Part shown: piece after piece, positions 50,020 through 59,645 of the stretch
Layout: each line of letters begins with the position of its first letter
Numbering within the stretch: position 1 is the first letter of the stretch
From: Gilliamella sp. Choc4-2
Lineage (GTDB): Bacteria; Pseudomonadota; Gammaproteobacteria; Enterobacterales; Orbaceae
DNA length: 64,000 nucleotides
Reading direction: 5' to 3'
NCBI RefSeq assembly: GCF_001690355.1
Contig: NZ_LZHG01000060.1
Coordinates: 1 to 64,000, forward strand
Made by a program: the position numbers and the translations under genes
The notes under the pieces: generated by a model
Seen by the model: only the letters and a program-made list of their open reading frames with translations
Told to the model about the DNA's origin: nothing
Database searches by the model: none

Positions 50020-50510
50020 AATGATTCTCTTTGTTATTTTTAGGATTTGTTAACATTATAATAACCATTAAATTAAAATAATAAAAATCAAAATGGTAAG
50101 CTACAGTCAATAACTGTAAATTTTTTCATAAAAAAAGACACTAAGTAATACCTTCCACTTCTTTTCAATGTAAATAATTATCAGAAAACATAGCGTCTAT
50201 ACCTAATATAGGTTCTGAATTGCACGAGTATTAACAAACAGCTCCATATCATATTTTTATCATGGTTAACATTTATGATCGTTAAGTGAAGATATAGGTT
50301 AATAACATAATGCTTTCATTATTAAAAATCTCGTTATTTACAACAGTAGTTATCAACAATTAAATTCTTTTAGCATATAAAACAACACAATTTTATTGCT
50401 ATAAAATTATTATAATGGAATGACACTATCCTAAAACTAGTTTTCGGTTTGCATGATGGATTTTGAAAGGAAAATCGCCGATGAATATCGGCAAATTATT
50501 ATTGAAAAAA
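50020..50510. promoter_or_regulatory. Upstream region of btsT
   Basis: This 491-nt non-coding gap between btsT and yajQ holds the btsT control region. ATATAGGTT occurs twice (50206-50214 and 50292-50300), 86 bp apart. The first copy lies in a small palindrome ACCTA-ATA-TAGGT (50201-50213). A 12-nt AAAACATAGCGT (50185-50196) also occurs in the hairpin repeat at 33471. At the right edge GCCGAT/ATCGGC (50477-50492) can act as the yajQ terminator. No ORF is seen. Confidence 0.45.
50477..50492 (-). terminator. Hairpin after yajQ
   Basis: GCCGAT (50477-50482) and ATCGGC (50487-50492) form a 6-bp stem with a 4-nt loop, 18 nt after the yajQ stop. The minus-strand 3' side (GATTTTCC) gives a weak T-tract. 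Confidence 0.55.
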
Positions 50511-51002
50511 TTAGTCTCTAAAGTTAGTAAATTGAAACGGCTGTCCTAATTCACCATTTTTAACTAACGCTATAACGGCTTGCAAATCATCACGAGATTT
50601 ACCCGTTACACGAACCTGCTCACCTTGGACTTGTGCTTGAACTTTAAGCTTACTGTCTTTGATCAGTTTGACAATTTTCTTAGCCAACTCTTTATCAATA
50701 CCCTGCTTAAGTTTAACTGTAACGCTATAAAATTTACCGCTATGTTCCATTTCTTCAGGAATTTCAAGCGCGCCTCCATCAATACCACGTTTAGCCAGCT
50801 TATCACGTAGAATATCAAGTAATTGCTGTACTTGGAAATCAGATTGGCTTGTTACTTTAATTGTTTCATTTTTTTCATTTAATTCAAACGATGCTTCAAC
50901 GTTTTTAAAATCCCAGCGAGTAGCTAACTCTCGAGTGGCATTTTCAACACCATTTTTAACTTCAGGCATTTGAATTTCTGAAACAATATCAAAAGAAGGC
51001 AT
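50511..51002 (-). CDS. yajQ: YajQ-family nucleotide-binding protein
   Basis: A 163-residue cytoplasmic protein made of two ferredoxin-like domains. The family N-terminus [21 protein letters not shown] and the C-terminal PFQFTNFRD are clear. Relatives bind nucleotides, and some bind cyclic di-GMP and act as effectors. No neighbour informs the role here. The ATG has an AGGAG site upstream. The length equals E. coli YajQ. Confidence 0.95.
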   Translation of the reverse strand: MPSFDIVSEIQMPEVKNGVENATRELATRWDFKNVEASFELNEKNETIKVTSQSDFQVQQLLDILRDKLAKRGIDGGALEIPEEMEHSGKFYSVTVKLKQGIDKELAKKIVKLIKDSKLKVQAQVQGEQVRVTGKSRDDLQAVIALVKNGELGQPFQFTNFRD

Positions 51003-51104
51003 AAATTCTCCTCTTCTAATGGTTATAAATCTAAATTATCTAATTAATAAATAGAATAATTGCCGCCTAACAATAATTAGGCGACTTTAAAATATAAGTG
51101 TGAA

Positions 51105-51929
51105 TTAGTCGATAGTACGAAGCAATTCATTAATACCTACTTTACCTAATGTTTTAGCATCCACTTTTTTCACAATAACCGCACAATAAAGACTATATTT
51201 ACCATCTTTCGTTGGCAAGTTACCAGAAACAACCACAGAACCTGCTGGTACACGTCCATAATAAACTTCACCTGTAGCACGGTCATAAATTTTGGTACTT
51301 TGACCAATAAATACACCCATTGAAATCACACTGCCTTCTTCGACAATTACGCCTTCAACAATTTCACTACGTGCACCGATAAAACAGTTGTCTTCAATAA
51401 TGGTTGGATTTGCTTGAAGTGGTTCTAAGACACCACCAATACCTACACCACCTGATAAATGCACATTTTTACCAATTTGTGCACAAGAACCAACAGTTAC
51501 CCATGTATCTACCATCGTACCTTCATCGACATAAGCACCAATATTGACATAAGATGGCATCAATACAGTATTCCGAGCAACATAGGCACCTTTACGAGCA
51601 ATAGCTGATGGAACAACACGGAAACCTTCTTGTTGGAATCTTGCTGCATCATATTCAGCAAATTTTAATGGCACTTTGTCATAATAATTAGTCGGACCGC
51701 CATCAATCAGTTGGTTTTCGTTAATACGGAAAGAGAGCAAAACAGCTTTTTTTAACCATTGATGAGTTACCCAATCACCATTGATTTTTTCAGCGACACG
51801 CATCTTACCGCTATCTAATAAATCAATAGATTGATTAATTGCATCACGGGTTACTGTATCGACATTGGAAGGTGTAATTTCAGCGCGGCGTTCAAATGCT
51901 GCTTCAATAATAGTTTGTAGTTGTTGCAT
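51105..51929 (-). CDS. dapD: Tetrahydrodipicolinate N-succinyltransferase
   Basis: DapD succinylates tetrahydrodipicolinate in the lysine/diaminopimelate pathway, which also feeds peptidoglycan. The 274-residue protein equals E. coli DapD in length. An N-terminal helical domain is followed by a left-handed beta-helix of hexapeptide repeats (about 105-220, including [26 protein letters not shown]), then a short C-terminal domain. It stands alone, divergent from the pseudopilin cluster across 226 nt. Confidence 0.97.
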   Translation of the reverse strand: MQQLQTIIEAAFERRAEITPSNVDTVTRDAINQSIDLLDSGKMRVAEKINGDWVTHQWLKKAVLLSFRINENQLIDGGPTNYYDKVPLKFAEYDAARFQQEGFRVVPSAIARKGAYVARNTVLMPSYVNIGAYVDEGTMVDTWVTVGSCAQIGKNVHLSGGVGIGGVLEPLQANPTIIEDNCFIGARSEIVEGVIVEEGSVISMGVFIGQSTKIYDRATGEVYYGRVPAGSVVVSGNLPTKDGKYSLYCAVIVKKVDAKTLGKVGINELLRTID

Positions 51930-52155
51930 CTCAAGTTTCCTTTAACTTATAAGCCCATTAGGTAATATAAATAGATCCACAGTATAATATAATAATCAGT
52001 ACTTTTTAAGTGCGTTTATCATATCCCCACTATTTTACTTGAAAAAAAACAAAAATATCTGTGAAACGAAGCCCAACTTTATCTTCTAAAAATAACATTA
52101 ATCAACTAGCAGTTACAATAACAGCTATATCATCATTTTTAATAAAGAAAAATTT

Positions 52156-52632
52156 ATGCAAAATTCGGGATTTTCATTATTAGAGCTTTTAGTGATTATT
52201 TGCATAAGTGCCATTATGATTTCAATCGGTATATCTCATTGGAAAACGTTACATCTTCGTAATGAACTAATGACAACAACAAAACAGCTAGCCTATTTTT
52301 TAAATGAAGCTCAGTTTAAAGCTTATACCAATAATAAAACCTACAACATTTATCTTTTTTTATCCCCTTGGTGTTTATCAATTAGTGAAGGAGAACGCCC
52401 AACTACTTGTAATCAAGGAGAGTTTCAATTTATCAAACCAAACAACTCAGTTACAATCAGTGGGTTAACAGATAAAAAAACGCTTGCATTTTGGGGACGT
52501 CGAAATATGGCACAAACCGCATCATTTCAACTTAAAAATGAAACTGGCGAAACAAAAGTGTTAATCTCCTTTCGTGGGCGTGTTCGTTTTTGCCACCAAA
52601 AAAGCTATTTATCTGGTTTACCGCCATGCTAA
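52156..52632 (+). CDS. ppdA: Minor pseudopilin PpdA
   Basis: A 158-residue type II/IV pseudopilin. The N-terminus QNSGFSLLELLVIIC is a prepilin peptidase site (cleaved G|F, Glu at +5) followed by a TM helix of about 20 residues. The rest is a small globular domain with paired Cys near the C-terminus. It is the first of four genes in the order ppdA-ppdB-ygdB-ppdC, as in E. coli. These proteins are thought to prime pseudopilus or pilus assembly. No prepilin peptidase gene is in the window. Confidence 0.85.
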   Translation: MQNSGFSLLELLVIICISAIMISIGISHWKTLHLRNELMTTTKQLAYFLNEAQFKAYTNNKTYNIYLFLSPWCLSISEGERPTTCNQGEFQFIKPNNSVTISGLTDKKTLAFWGRRNMAQTASFQLKNETGETKVLISFRGRVRFCHQKSYLSGLPPC

Positions 52633-53189
52633 AAACATCAGGTTTCTCGCTTCTTGAAATGTTAATAAGTGTTATGTTATCGAGTTTAATTATCATTGGC
52701 AGCGCATCTTTTTATTCTCAGCTACAAATAAACAGCCAGAAATATTATCAAATGATGCATTTACAACAAACCATTAATCACGCTTTGTCTGGATTATCTA
52801 AAGACATAAAACGCGCAGGCTTTATTGCTAACCATCCTACTTCAACAAAAGTAAAGGCTATAGAAATAAATCAACAACAAAATTGCATCATAATCCGATA
52901 CGATAGCAAAAGTCGCCATGAATGGGTTTATGACTCTATTCACCTCAATAATTCAGATATATTTACCTTTCGATACTATAAAAATAATCTTGAATACAAA
53001 ACAGGGGCAATTGATTGCCAAGGCACTAACTGGCAAAGGATATTCGATCCTGCTGAAATTAGAATCACTAAATTTTTGATTAAACAACAAACACACACTA
53101 TCAAAATATTTTTAGCTGCTGAATTAAAAAAACATGAACAAATTAAGTATGAAATAACTAAAATTATCAAAAATGAAAATTCAAATTAA
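52626..53189 (+). CDS. ppdB: Minor pseudopilin PpdB
   Basis: A 187-residue pseudopilin starting at the ATG at 52626, which overlaps the ppdA stop by 7 nt. The N-terminus LKTSGFSLLEMLISV has the prepilin peptidase site and the +5 Glu, followed by one TM helix. The region after residue 60 (LSKDIKRAGF) matches GspJ/PilW-like minor pilins. A longer reading from 52590 would replace the short prepilin leader and is rejected. The end overlaps ygdB by 17 nt. Confidence 0.85.
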   Translation: MLKTSGFSLLEMLISVMLSSLIIIGSASFYSQLQINSQKYYQMMHLQQTINHALSGLSKDIKRAGFIANHPTSTKVKAIEINQQQNCIIIRYDSKSRHEWVYDSIHLNNSDIFTFRYYKNNLEYKTGAIDCQGTNWQRIFDPAEIRITKFLIKQQTHTIKIFLAAELKKHEQIKYEITKIIKNENSN

Positions 53190-53610
53190 ACAAAAAAATA
53201 TTTCTATCTTGGGATTGAGCGCAATTGCCATGGTAATAATTTTAATGATAATTGGTTTAACTTTATTAACTGGTTTGGACTTCTTGGCGAACTCATGGAA
53301 AAAATCAACCATAATAGAACAACATTATTATCAGCAATATAATCAAGCAAGCTCTTCACTCAATTGGGCTGTAACACAAGATTGGCAACCGCCTTCTAAT
53401 CATTGGCAATGTAAAACCGAGCCAATATTGCACTTAAGAGTATGTATCAAATTATCACTATTAAAAATAGACAATTACACATTAATCCGAGGTGAAGCCG
53501 ATGATTTTTCTCTTTATATGCTAGCACATTATGATAATCACAAATTACTTGTCGAAAAAGGCCATTGGCTAGATTATTGCCCTGAAAAAAGGAATAGCGA
53601 TTGTGAATAA
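53173..53610 (+). CDS. ygdB: YgdB-like pseudopilin cluster protein
   Basis: A 145-residue protein with one N-terminal TM helix (about 11-33) preceded by a short basic segment, but without the canonical G|FxxxE cleavage site. It matches the position of E. coli ygdB (DUF2509) between ppdB and ppdC, and resembles PilX-like minor pilins. Six Cys-rich positions in the second half may form disulfides in the periplasm. It overlaps both neighbours (17 and 8 nt), so the cluster is translationally coupled. Confidence 0.75.
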   Translation: MKIQIKQKNISILGLSAIAMVIILMIIGLTLLTGLDFLANSWKKSTIIEQHYYQQYNQASSSLNWAVTQDWQPPSNHWQCKTEPILHLRVCIKLSLLKIDNYTLIRGEADDFSLYMLAHYDNHKLLVEKGHWLDYCPEKRNSDCE

Positions 53611-53926
53611 CCAAAAGGATGCAGGATTGAGCTTAATTGAAATCATGATAGCGTCATTACTTTTTGCCATTGTTTTGCTTGGTCTTACAAAATATCAGCA
53701 AATAATGTTAAAAAAATACCACTTTTTTACAAACAGATTACAAGCAGCACAAATTGCTTTTCAGCTGCTTGATAGTTACCCCCAAACAGCTGATTATTTA
53801 GTCCCTTCTGATTGGCAATATAATATCAAAATCACCCCATATAATAACCAATGTAAACTTATTATTGTAAAGATAACCACACCTTATAAGAAACAAACGC
53901 AACAGCAACGTTTAATTTGTAATTAA
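53603..53926 (+). CDS. ppdC: Minor pseudopilin PpdC
   Basis: A 107-residue pseudopilin starting at the GTG at 53603, inside the end of ygdB. The N-terminus NNQKDAGLSLIEIMIAS has a prepilin-type cleavage site (G|L with +5 Glu) and a single TM helix; this resembles GspI/PilV minor pilins. It ends the cluster. In E. coli recC follows ppdC, but here the next gene is a convergent esterase. Confidence 0.82.
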   Translation: MNNQKDAGLSLIEIMIASLLFAIVLLGLTKYQQIMLKKYHFFTNRLQAAQIAFQLLDSYPQTADYLVPSDWQYNIKITPYNNQCKLIIVKITTPYKKQTQQQRLICN

Positions 53927-53957
53927 TATACTTATTCAATTATTATCATTAGTTAAT

Positions 53958-54713
53958 TTAGCTGTTATATTCTAACCAATGATGTAACAATTGTAATACT
54001 TCCCCTGTTTTTTCCGCATGAACATTATGACCAGCACCATCAACAACCTCAATTTTAGAAAGAGGAAACTGTGCGGAAATCGCTTCATAATACTCATCAG
54101 CAACGTAAGGAGAATTACCGCCTCTTATGAATAATGTAGGAATTAAACAAGGTGAAATAGATTGCCAATCACAGATGTGGCTATATTGATTATTAATAGC
54201 TTCAATATTAAATAACCAATGTTGGTCTTTAAACGATTTCAGTAAGAAAAGGATCACAGCATCATTAATTCCAGCTTGTTTCATCACATTAATGATTTGT
54301 TTTTTATCAGTGATCTTGTTTGAAAGGCAATACATTAATGCCCTTAAAATAATGGCATTAGGTGAACGAGCATATTTTATTGGCGCAATATCGATTATTC
54401 CAAGTTTTTGAATAATAGTGGGAAACACTTGCGATAACTGCAGAGCAACCTTTCCTCCCATTGAGTGACCAATTAAAATCACATCTTTTAATTTCAAAGC
54501 ATCACAAAGTTCAGCAACATCTTCAGCCATAACCTGATAATTCATTTTATCTGACCAAGGTGAATGACCATGATTACGCAAATCAACTTGAATGGTTTGA
54601 TAATTGGATACAAAATCTTTTGCTAACATGTTCAAATTGTCTAAACTGCCAAAAACACCGTGCATAAATATAATTGGTTGTCCTTCACCTTGTAACTTAT
54701 AGTTTAATTTCAT
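53958..54713 (-). CDS. ybfF: Alpha/beta-hydrolase esterase YbfF
   Basis: A 251-residue cytoplasmic esterase of the alpha/beta-hydrolase fold. The oxyanion-region motif MHGVFGSLDN, the DLRNHGHS motif, the nucleophile S84 in GHSMGG, and the late catalytic His in GAGHNVHAEK are all present. Close to E. coli YbfF (254 residues), an acyl-thioesterase/esterase on short acyl chains in vitro; the natural substrate is unknown. It is divergent from rnb and convergent with ppdC. Confidence 0.9.
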   Translation of the reverse strand: MKLNYKLQGEGQPIIFMHGVFGSLDNLNMLAKDFVSNYQTIQVDLRNHGHSPWSDKMNYQVMAEDVAELCDALKLKDVILIGHSMGGKVALQLSQVFPTIIQKLGIIDIAPIKYARSPNAIILRALMYCLSNKITDKKQIINVMKQAGINDAVILFLLKSFKDQHWLFNIEAINNQYSHICDWQSISPCLIPTLFIRGGNSPYVADEYYEAISAQFPLSKIEVVDGAGHNVHAEKTGEVLQLLHHWLEYNS

Positions 54714-54850
54714 TGTGCTACTCGATAGTTGATTATAAAATTTTCAAAGGGATGTAAATATTACCAATACATAAGCGACTAATTCAATAACCCAAATAGA
54801 CATAAGTATGATAAAATCCAGAGAAAGTTTTCAAATATTGTTAATATAAT

Positions 54851-56794
54851 ATGTTTCAGAATAATCCTTTACTTGCACAATTAAAGCAAGAACTGCATCA
54901 ACAAACCCCACGAATTGAAGGCACAATCCGCGCACATGAAAAAGGATTTGGTTTTTTAGATGTTGATAATAAAAAAAGTTATTTCATCCCTATTGCAAAA
55001 ATGAAAAGAGTTTGCAATGGTGATAAGGTCTCAGGCACAGTAATAAGCAATAATGATAAAGAATTTTTTGAACCTGAATTATTAATTGAAAGTGCGTTGC
55101 AAAAATTTATTGGTAAAATAGGTTTTCAAGATCGAGCGATGGTTATTTATCCTGAAAATATGCCTACAAATCTCGCCATACGCTGCCAAATAAACAAGCA
55201 AGTTAGCGAAAAACTAAAAGAAGGTGATTGGGTTGTAGCAACGCTTGTTTCTCATCCTTTGCAAGAAGGACATAATCATTTCCTTGCTGAAATTGTTCAT
55301 TTTGTTGCTGAAAGCAATTCACCTTATCAGCTTTGGCTAAAAACATTAGCCCGTTACGATTTAGAAACTCACGCCCCAAAAAGCGAAACATTAGTAATTA
55401 ATGATGCTGAATTTAATCACCGTCAAGATTTAACCGATGTTAACTTTTTCACCATCGATAGCGAAGATACCGAAGATATGGATGATGCAATAGCGGTTTC
55501 TAAAAATGAACAGGGAGATTATCAATTAATGGTTGCCATTGCTGATCCCACTGCTTATGTATTACAAGATAGTGAACTTAATAATATTGCTAAGGTTAGA
55601 AACTTTACAACTTATTTGCCTGATTTTAACATCCCTATGCTGCCAAAAGAACTTGCTAATGATTTATGCTCATTAAAAGAAAATCAAAAACGTCCAGCAA
55701 TGATATGTAAAGTGAGCATTGACCAAGAAGGCAATATTATTACTAATGATATCACCTTTATATCCGCTTGGATTGAATCAAAGGCCAAACTAACTTATAA
55801 CAATGTCTCTAATTTTTTAGAAAACATTGATGAATTAGCATCTAATAGTCCTATCATTAAACAGCAACTTAAGTGGTTATCTGACTTAGCAAAAGCCCGT
55901 ATAACATGGCGGCAAACCCATGCATTAATCTTTAAAGATAATGGAGATTATCGTTTTGAACTTGATGAAAACCGTCAGGTTAAATCAATAATTAAAGAGT
56001 TTCGCCGGATTGCTAATCATATCGTTGAAGAAGTCATGGTTATCGCCAATCAGGCGCTAACCTTACATTTTAAAAATAAAATAGGTTTTGGTATTTTTAA
56101 TACGCATTCAGGTTTTGACAGCAAATATTTCGATCAAATACTAAAAATTTTAAATGAGCAAGGCATTACTTACTTTGATAAAGATTTATTGTCATCTTTT
56201 GAAGGGTATATAAAACTACGTCGATTGATTGATAACAATGAATTTTTAACTGCGCGGTTACGTAAATTTCAAAGTCCTGCTGATTTTTCTATTGAACCAC
56301 AACCTCATTTTGGTCTGGGATTTGAGGCTTATGCAACTTGGACATCACCAATCCGTAAATATGGTGATATGGTCAATCATCGATTAATCAAAGCTTATTT
56401 ACAATCCCAACCATTAACTCAGCCAGATAAAGAACAATTAAAGGTAATGAATGAAAGGCGTAAAACGCTTCGTTTAGCTGAACGTGATATAGCTGAAAAC
56501 CTTTTTGCTCAATACCTATCTGACAAGATTGGCAAAAATTACGCTGCTCAAATCGTCGATATTAATCGAGGAGGAATGCGAGTACGTTTAACTGATATTG
56601 GCGCTTTTGCGTTCATTCCACTCTCAATGATACATTCAGTTAAAGAAGAAATAACTTCCTTACCTGATGAAGGTATTATCAAAATAAAAGATACTATTTG
56701 CTATAAACTAGCTGATAATATTTCCGTTTCCATTTACCAAGTAAAACCAGAAAATCAATCTATCATTGCAAAATTAACCAATGATAATCAATAA
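54851..56794 (+). CDS. rnb: Exoribonuclease II
   Basis: RNase II degrades single-stranded RNA 3' to 5'. The 647-residue protein has two N-terminal cold-shock domains (about 20-160), the catalytic RNB domain, and a C-terminal S1 domain. The four metal-binding Asp are D203, D209, D211 and D212 in TIDSEDTEDMDDA. Length matches E. coli (644). It is monocistronic, with a strong terminator downstream. Confidence 0.96.
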   Translation: MFQNNPLLAQLKQELHQQTPRIEGTIRAHEKGFGFLDVDNKKSYFIPIAKMKRVCNGDKVSGTVISNNDKEFFEPELLIESALQKFIGKIGFQDRAMVIYPENMPTNLAIRCQINKQVSEKLKEGDWVVATLVSHPLQEGHNHFLAEIVHFVAESNSPYQLWLKTLARYDLETHAPKSETLVINDAEFNHRQDLTDVNFFTIDSEDTEDMDDAIAVSKNEQGDYQLMVAIADPTAYVLQDSELNNIAKVRNFTTYLPDFNIPMLPKELANDLCSLKENQKRPAMICKVSIDQEGNIITNDITFISAWIESKAKLTYNNVSNFLENIDELASNSPIIKQQLKWLSDLAKARITWRQTHALIFKDNGDYRFELDENRQVKSIIKEFRRIANHIVEEVMVIANQALTLHFKNKIGFGIFNTHSGFDSKYFDQILKILNEQGITYFDKDLLSSFEGYIKLRRLIDNNEFLTARLRKFQSPADFSIEPQPHFGLGFEAYATWTSPIRKYGDMVNHRLIKAYLQSQPLTQPDKEQLKVMNERRKTLRLAERDIAENLFAQYLSDKIGKNYAAQIVDINRGGMRVRLTDIGAFAFIPLSMIHSVKEEITSLPDEGIIKIKDTICYKLADNISVSIYQVKPENQSIIAKLTNDNQ

Positions 56795-56807
56795 AGATTT
56801 AACCGTA

Positions 56808-56840
56808 TCAAAAAGGTAACCTAATTGGGTTACCCTTTTT
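56808..56840 (+). terminator. Intrinsic terminator after rnb
   Basis: AAAAGGTAACC and GGTTACCCTTTTT pair around a short AT loop with one bulged base, followed by a T-tract. It lies about 16 nt after the rnb stop. Confidence 0.82.
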
Positions 56841-56990
56841 CCATCAATAGCATATCAATAGGAACAAAATACTATTTATTGACAATATTTTAACATTGCC
56901 CCCCCTTTTTTTTCCTAATGATATCTGATATCTTGCTTCTTATATTAAAGCCATTATTAATCCTTAAATAAACGATATTGAGAGGATATT

Positions 56991-57227
56991 ATGTTATCCA
57001 TTCATGGGCATGAAGTTTTAAATATGATGATAGGAAACAGCTACACAGAATCATCATTGCTTGAAAGCATTGCACAAAAATTTGGGAACGATGCTAAATT
57101 TCATACTTGTTCTCAAGTCGATATGGATGCAAAACAGCTTATTGCTTTTCTAAAATCAAAAGGTAAGTTCAAACCTGTGAATGACCTTAAATTTACAATT
57201 AATCTTCAAAAGATTTGTCGTCATTAG
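56991..57227 (+). CDS. yecH: YecH-like small metal-binding protein (DUF2492)
   Basis: A 78-residue cytoplasmic protein matching E. coli YecH. The N-terminal SIHGHEVLNMM and the middle KFHTCSQVDM are conserved and rich in His/Cys, hence the metal-binding annotation. The C-terminal ICRH is also conserved (ICQH in E. coli). A GAGAGG site lies 7 nt upstream of the ATG. The upstream DNA contains a C7T8 homopolymer block near 56899-56913. Confidence 0.88.
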   Translation: MLSIHGHEVLNMMIGNSYTESSLLESIAQKFGNDAKFHTCSQVDMDAKQLIAFLKSKGKFKPVNDLKFTINLQKICRH

Positions 57228-57384
57228 TTTTTTTAGGTTGTAGTATATTTTTATAGCAATTTTTTATAAATTTAAATGAAACGCTTAGTGTATTTAATAC
57301 AATAAGGGTATATAATTTTTGCTCAAACTAAATACAACCTGCCCTAAAATAACAATTCAAGAATATGTTCATGGAACTTTATAT

Positions 57385-58050
57385 ATGAAAATAGGTAATA
57401 TTTTAACATTAACCATCGTTTCTATTCTTGTTGCAAGTTGTGCAAATAAATCAACTTCATTGCAAAATCACAATGAACAAAATATAAGCACTAATCAATT
57501 GGCGCTATTGAAACAAGAAACAGAGCTTAACAATTCTTTTGTTATTAACGCTAAAAACCAATTATTGAAATTAGTAGGCGAAAAAAATTTCGATAACTAT
57601 ATTACCAAGCATGGTATTTTAGCTTGTAATAACGATCCAAACCAATCGCTTTGTGTTTTAAATTTCTATTTACAAGAATATTATAGGCTTAAATATGATG
57701 GGCAAATTAAGAAAATTGTTAAGGAAAATCAAATAAAAAGACATATTGAATTAAGTAAAATAAATGCAAGTAAAATTAATATTCAAAATTATTGTCAGCT
57801 TTCTGCTGATTTTATTAATGCAATTTACTTAAACGATACTGTAAAAATATCCTCCTATTTTCAACCTTTATTCAAAATGTCTGAACAAGATATAGCAACA
57901 TTACGTACTAAGGTCAATAAGGATGGTTATTCTCAATTTTTGATCAACGAAAACCCAAGCATATTACAAGAGATGAAAACCGATTATGTTGAAAAATGCT
58001 TAAATGATCCAAAACATAATGTTATCAATTATTTCCATATCTTTAGATAA
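57385..58050 (+). CDS. Unrecognised lipoprotein preceding opgGH
   Basis: I do not recognise this protein. From the ATG at 57385 it has 221 residues with a lipoprotein signal: a Lys, a hydrophobic stretch, and the lipobox V-A-S-C with the acylated Cys at residue 18. The residue after Cys is Ala, so sorting to the outer membrane is expected. The mature part is helical and rich in Lys/Asn/Ile, with paired Cys near residues 86-94 and again around 142 and 208. It ends 18 nt before opgG and points the same way, so it may belong to the glucan operon. No other link to a function is visible. Confidence 0.72.
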   Translation: MKIGNILTLTIVSILVASCANKSTSLQNHNEQNISTNQLALLKQETELNNSFVINAKNQLLKLVGEKNFDNYITKHGILACNNDPNQSLCVLNFYLQEYYRLKYDGQIKKIVKENQIKRHIELSKINASKINIQNYCQLSADFINAIYLNDTVKISSYFQPLFKMSEQDIATLRTKVNKDGYSQFLINENPSILQEMKTDYVEKCLNDPKHNVINYFHIFR

Positions 58051-58068
58051 TACTAACGTGAGCATTTT

Positions 58069-59631
58069 ATGTACAAATTTTTAATAACGAATCAATTTAG
58101 CAAAAACATCGCTTGCAAAATAATTTGCATATTCTCCGCTTTGCTTATAAGTTTTTCCACTTGGGCTTTTTCATACGATGATGTGGTTAAAAAAGCAGAA
58201 AAATTATCAAAACAGGCTTATGAACAGCCATCTAAGAATATTCCAAGTCAATTAGCTTCCTTACAATTTGCTGATTATCAGAAAATTTTATTCAATCATC
58301 AAAAAGCCTACTGGAAGGATCAAAATACACGTTTTAAACTTGAGTTTTATCATGAAGGAATGTATTTTGATACTCCCATAAAAATCAATGAAGTTGTTAA
58401 TAACCAAGTTAATGAAATCAAATATGATCCAAGTTATTTTGATCTCAGCCAAATTAACTTAGGTAATTTAGATACCAAAAATCTTGGCTTTGCAGGATTT
58501 AAAGTACATTATCCGATTAATTCATCAAACAAAACTGATGATGAAATTTTTACAGCACTTGGTGGCAGTTATTTTCGTGCCGTAGGCAAGAATCAAATTT
58601 ATGGTCTATCAGCGAGAGGACTGGCGCTTGATACAGGCGAAATGTCAGGAGAGGAATTTCCTCGATTTAAAGAATTTTGGATAGAAAAACCAGAACCGAA
58701 TCAAAAACACCTCATTATTTATGCATTACTAGATTCACATAGTGTAACAGGGGCTTATAAAATTACATTAGTACCAAGTGTCGACACAACTGTTACCGTT
58801 GAAGCTAAAGTCTTTTTCCGTAATGCGGTTAAAAAATTGGGTATTGCACCATTAACAAGTATGTTTTTGTATGGACCAAATCAGCCATCACCTTTACTTA
58901 ATTATCGTCCTGCTATGCATGATTCTAACGGGTTATCAATTTTAGCAAGTAATAAAGAATGGATCTGGCGGCCTTTAAACAATCCAAAACGATTATCATT
59001 TTCTTCGTATAGTTTAGAAAACCCTAAAGCATTTGGTTTGATTCAACGCGATAATGGTTTTAGTGATTATCAAGATCTTGACGATCATTATGAAAAACGC
59101 CCAAGTGTCTGGACAGAAATTCTTGGTGATTGGCAAAAAGGACGGGTCGAACTTGTAGAGATTCCCACTCCCGACGAAACCAATGATAATATTGTAGCCT
59201 TTTGGGTACCTGAAAAACAATATAATGCTGGAAATATGCTCAATATTAAATACCGATTGCATTATACATTAAATGAACAACAGCGTTACCCCGATAACGT
59301 AGCCAGAGCAGTAAGTACACGTTTATCATTAGGTGATATAAAACAAGCTAATTTAATTCGTAAACTTGACGGTTCTAATGCTTATGTTATTGACTTTGCT
59401 GGTCCTCAATTATCAGAAGACAAACCTGTAAAAATCATTTCAAGCATTAACAACGGAACTATTGTTAGCAGCCAATCACAATACAATCCGATTATAAAAG
59501 GTTGGCGTGTCATAGTACGATTCAATGTTGAAGATAGCAAAAAAGCAACCGATATTCGTATACAATTAGCCTCAGAAAAAACCAATGAAGTTTTATCTGA
59601 AACTTGGAGTGGGCAATATCCTGCACAATAA
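58069..59631 (+). CDS. opgG: Osmoregulated periplasmic glucan biosynthesis protein OpgG
   Basis: A periplasmic protein needed to build osmoregulated beta-1,2/1,6 glucans, likely acting on the branched product. The 520-residue precursor has a long signal peptide (cleavage near residue 35, after a SxWA-type site). Conserved stretches include FxVHYPIN, GGSYFRAVG, SARGLALDTG and EFPRFKEFWIEKP. Length is close to E. coli OpgG (511). It precedes opgH with a 14-nt gap. Confidence 0.95.
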   Translation: MYKFLITNQFSKNIACKIICIFSALLISFSTWAFSYDDVVKKAEKLSKQAYEQPSKNIPSQLASLQFADYQKILFNHQKAYWKDQNTRFKLEFYHEGMYFDTPIKINEVVNNQVNEIKYDPSYFDLSQINLGNLDTKNLGFAGFKVHYPINSSNKTDDEIFTALGGSYFRAVGKNQIYGLSARGLALDTGEMSGEEFPRFKEFWIEKPEPNQKHLIIYALLDSHSVTGAYKITLVPSVDTTVTVEAKVFFRNAVKKLGIAPLTSMFLYGPNQPSPLLNYRPAMHDSNGLSILASNKEWIWRPLNNPKRLSFSSYSLENPKAFGLIQRDNGFSDYQDLDDHYEKRPSVWTEILGDWQKGRVELVEIPTPDETNDNIVAFWVPEKQYNAGNMLNIKYRLHYTLNEQQRYPDNVARAVSTRLSLGDIKQANLIRKLDGSNAYVIDFAGPQLSEDKPVKIISSINNGTIVSSQSQYNPIIKGWRVIVRFNVEDSKKATDIRIQLASEKTNEVLSETWSGQYPAQ

Positions 59632-59645
59632 CTTTAATCGAAAAT

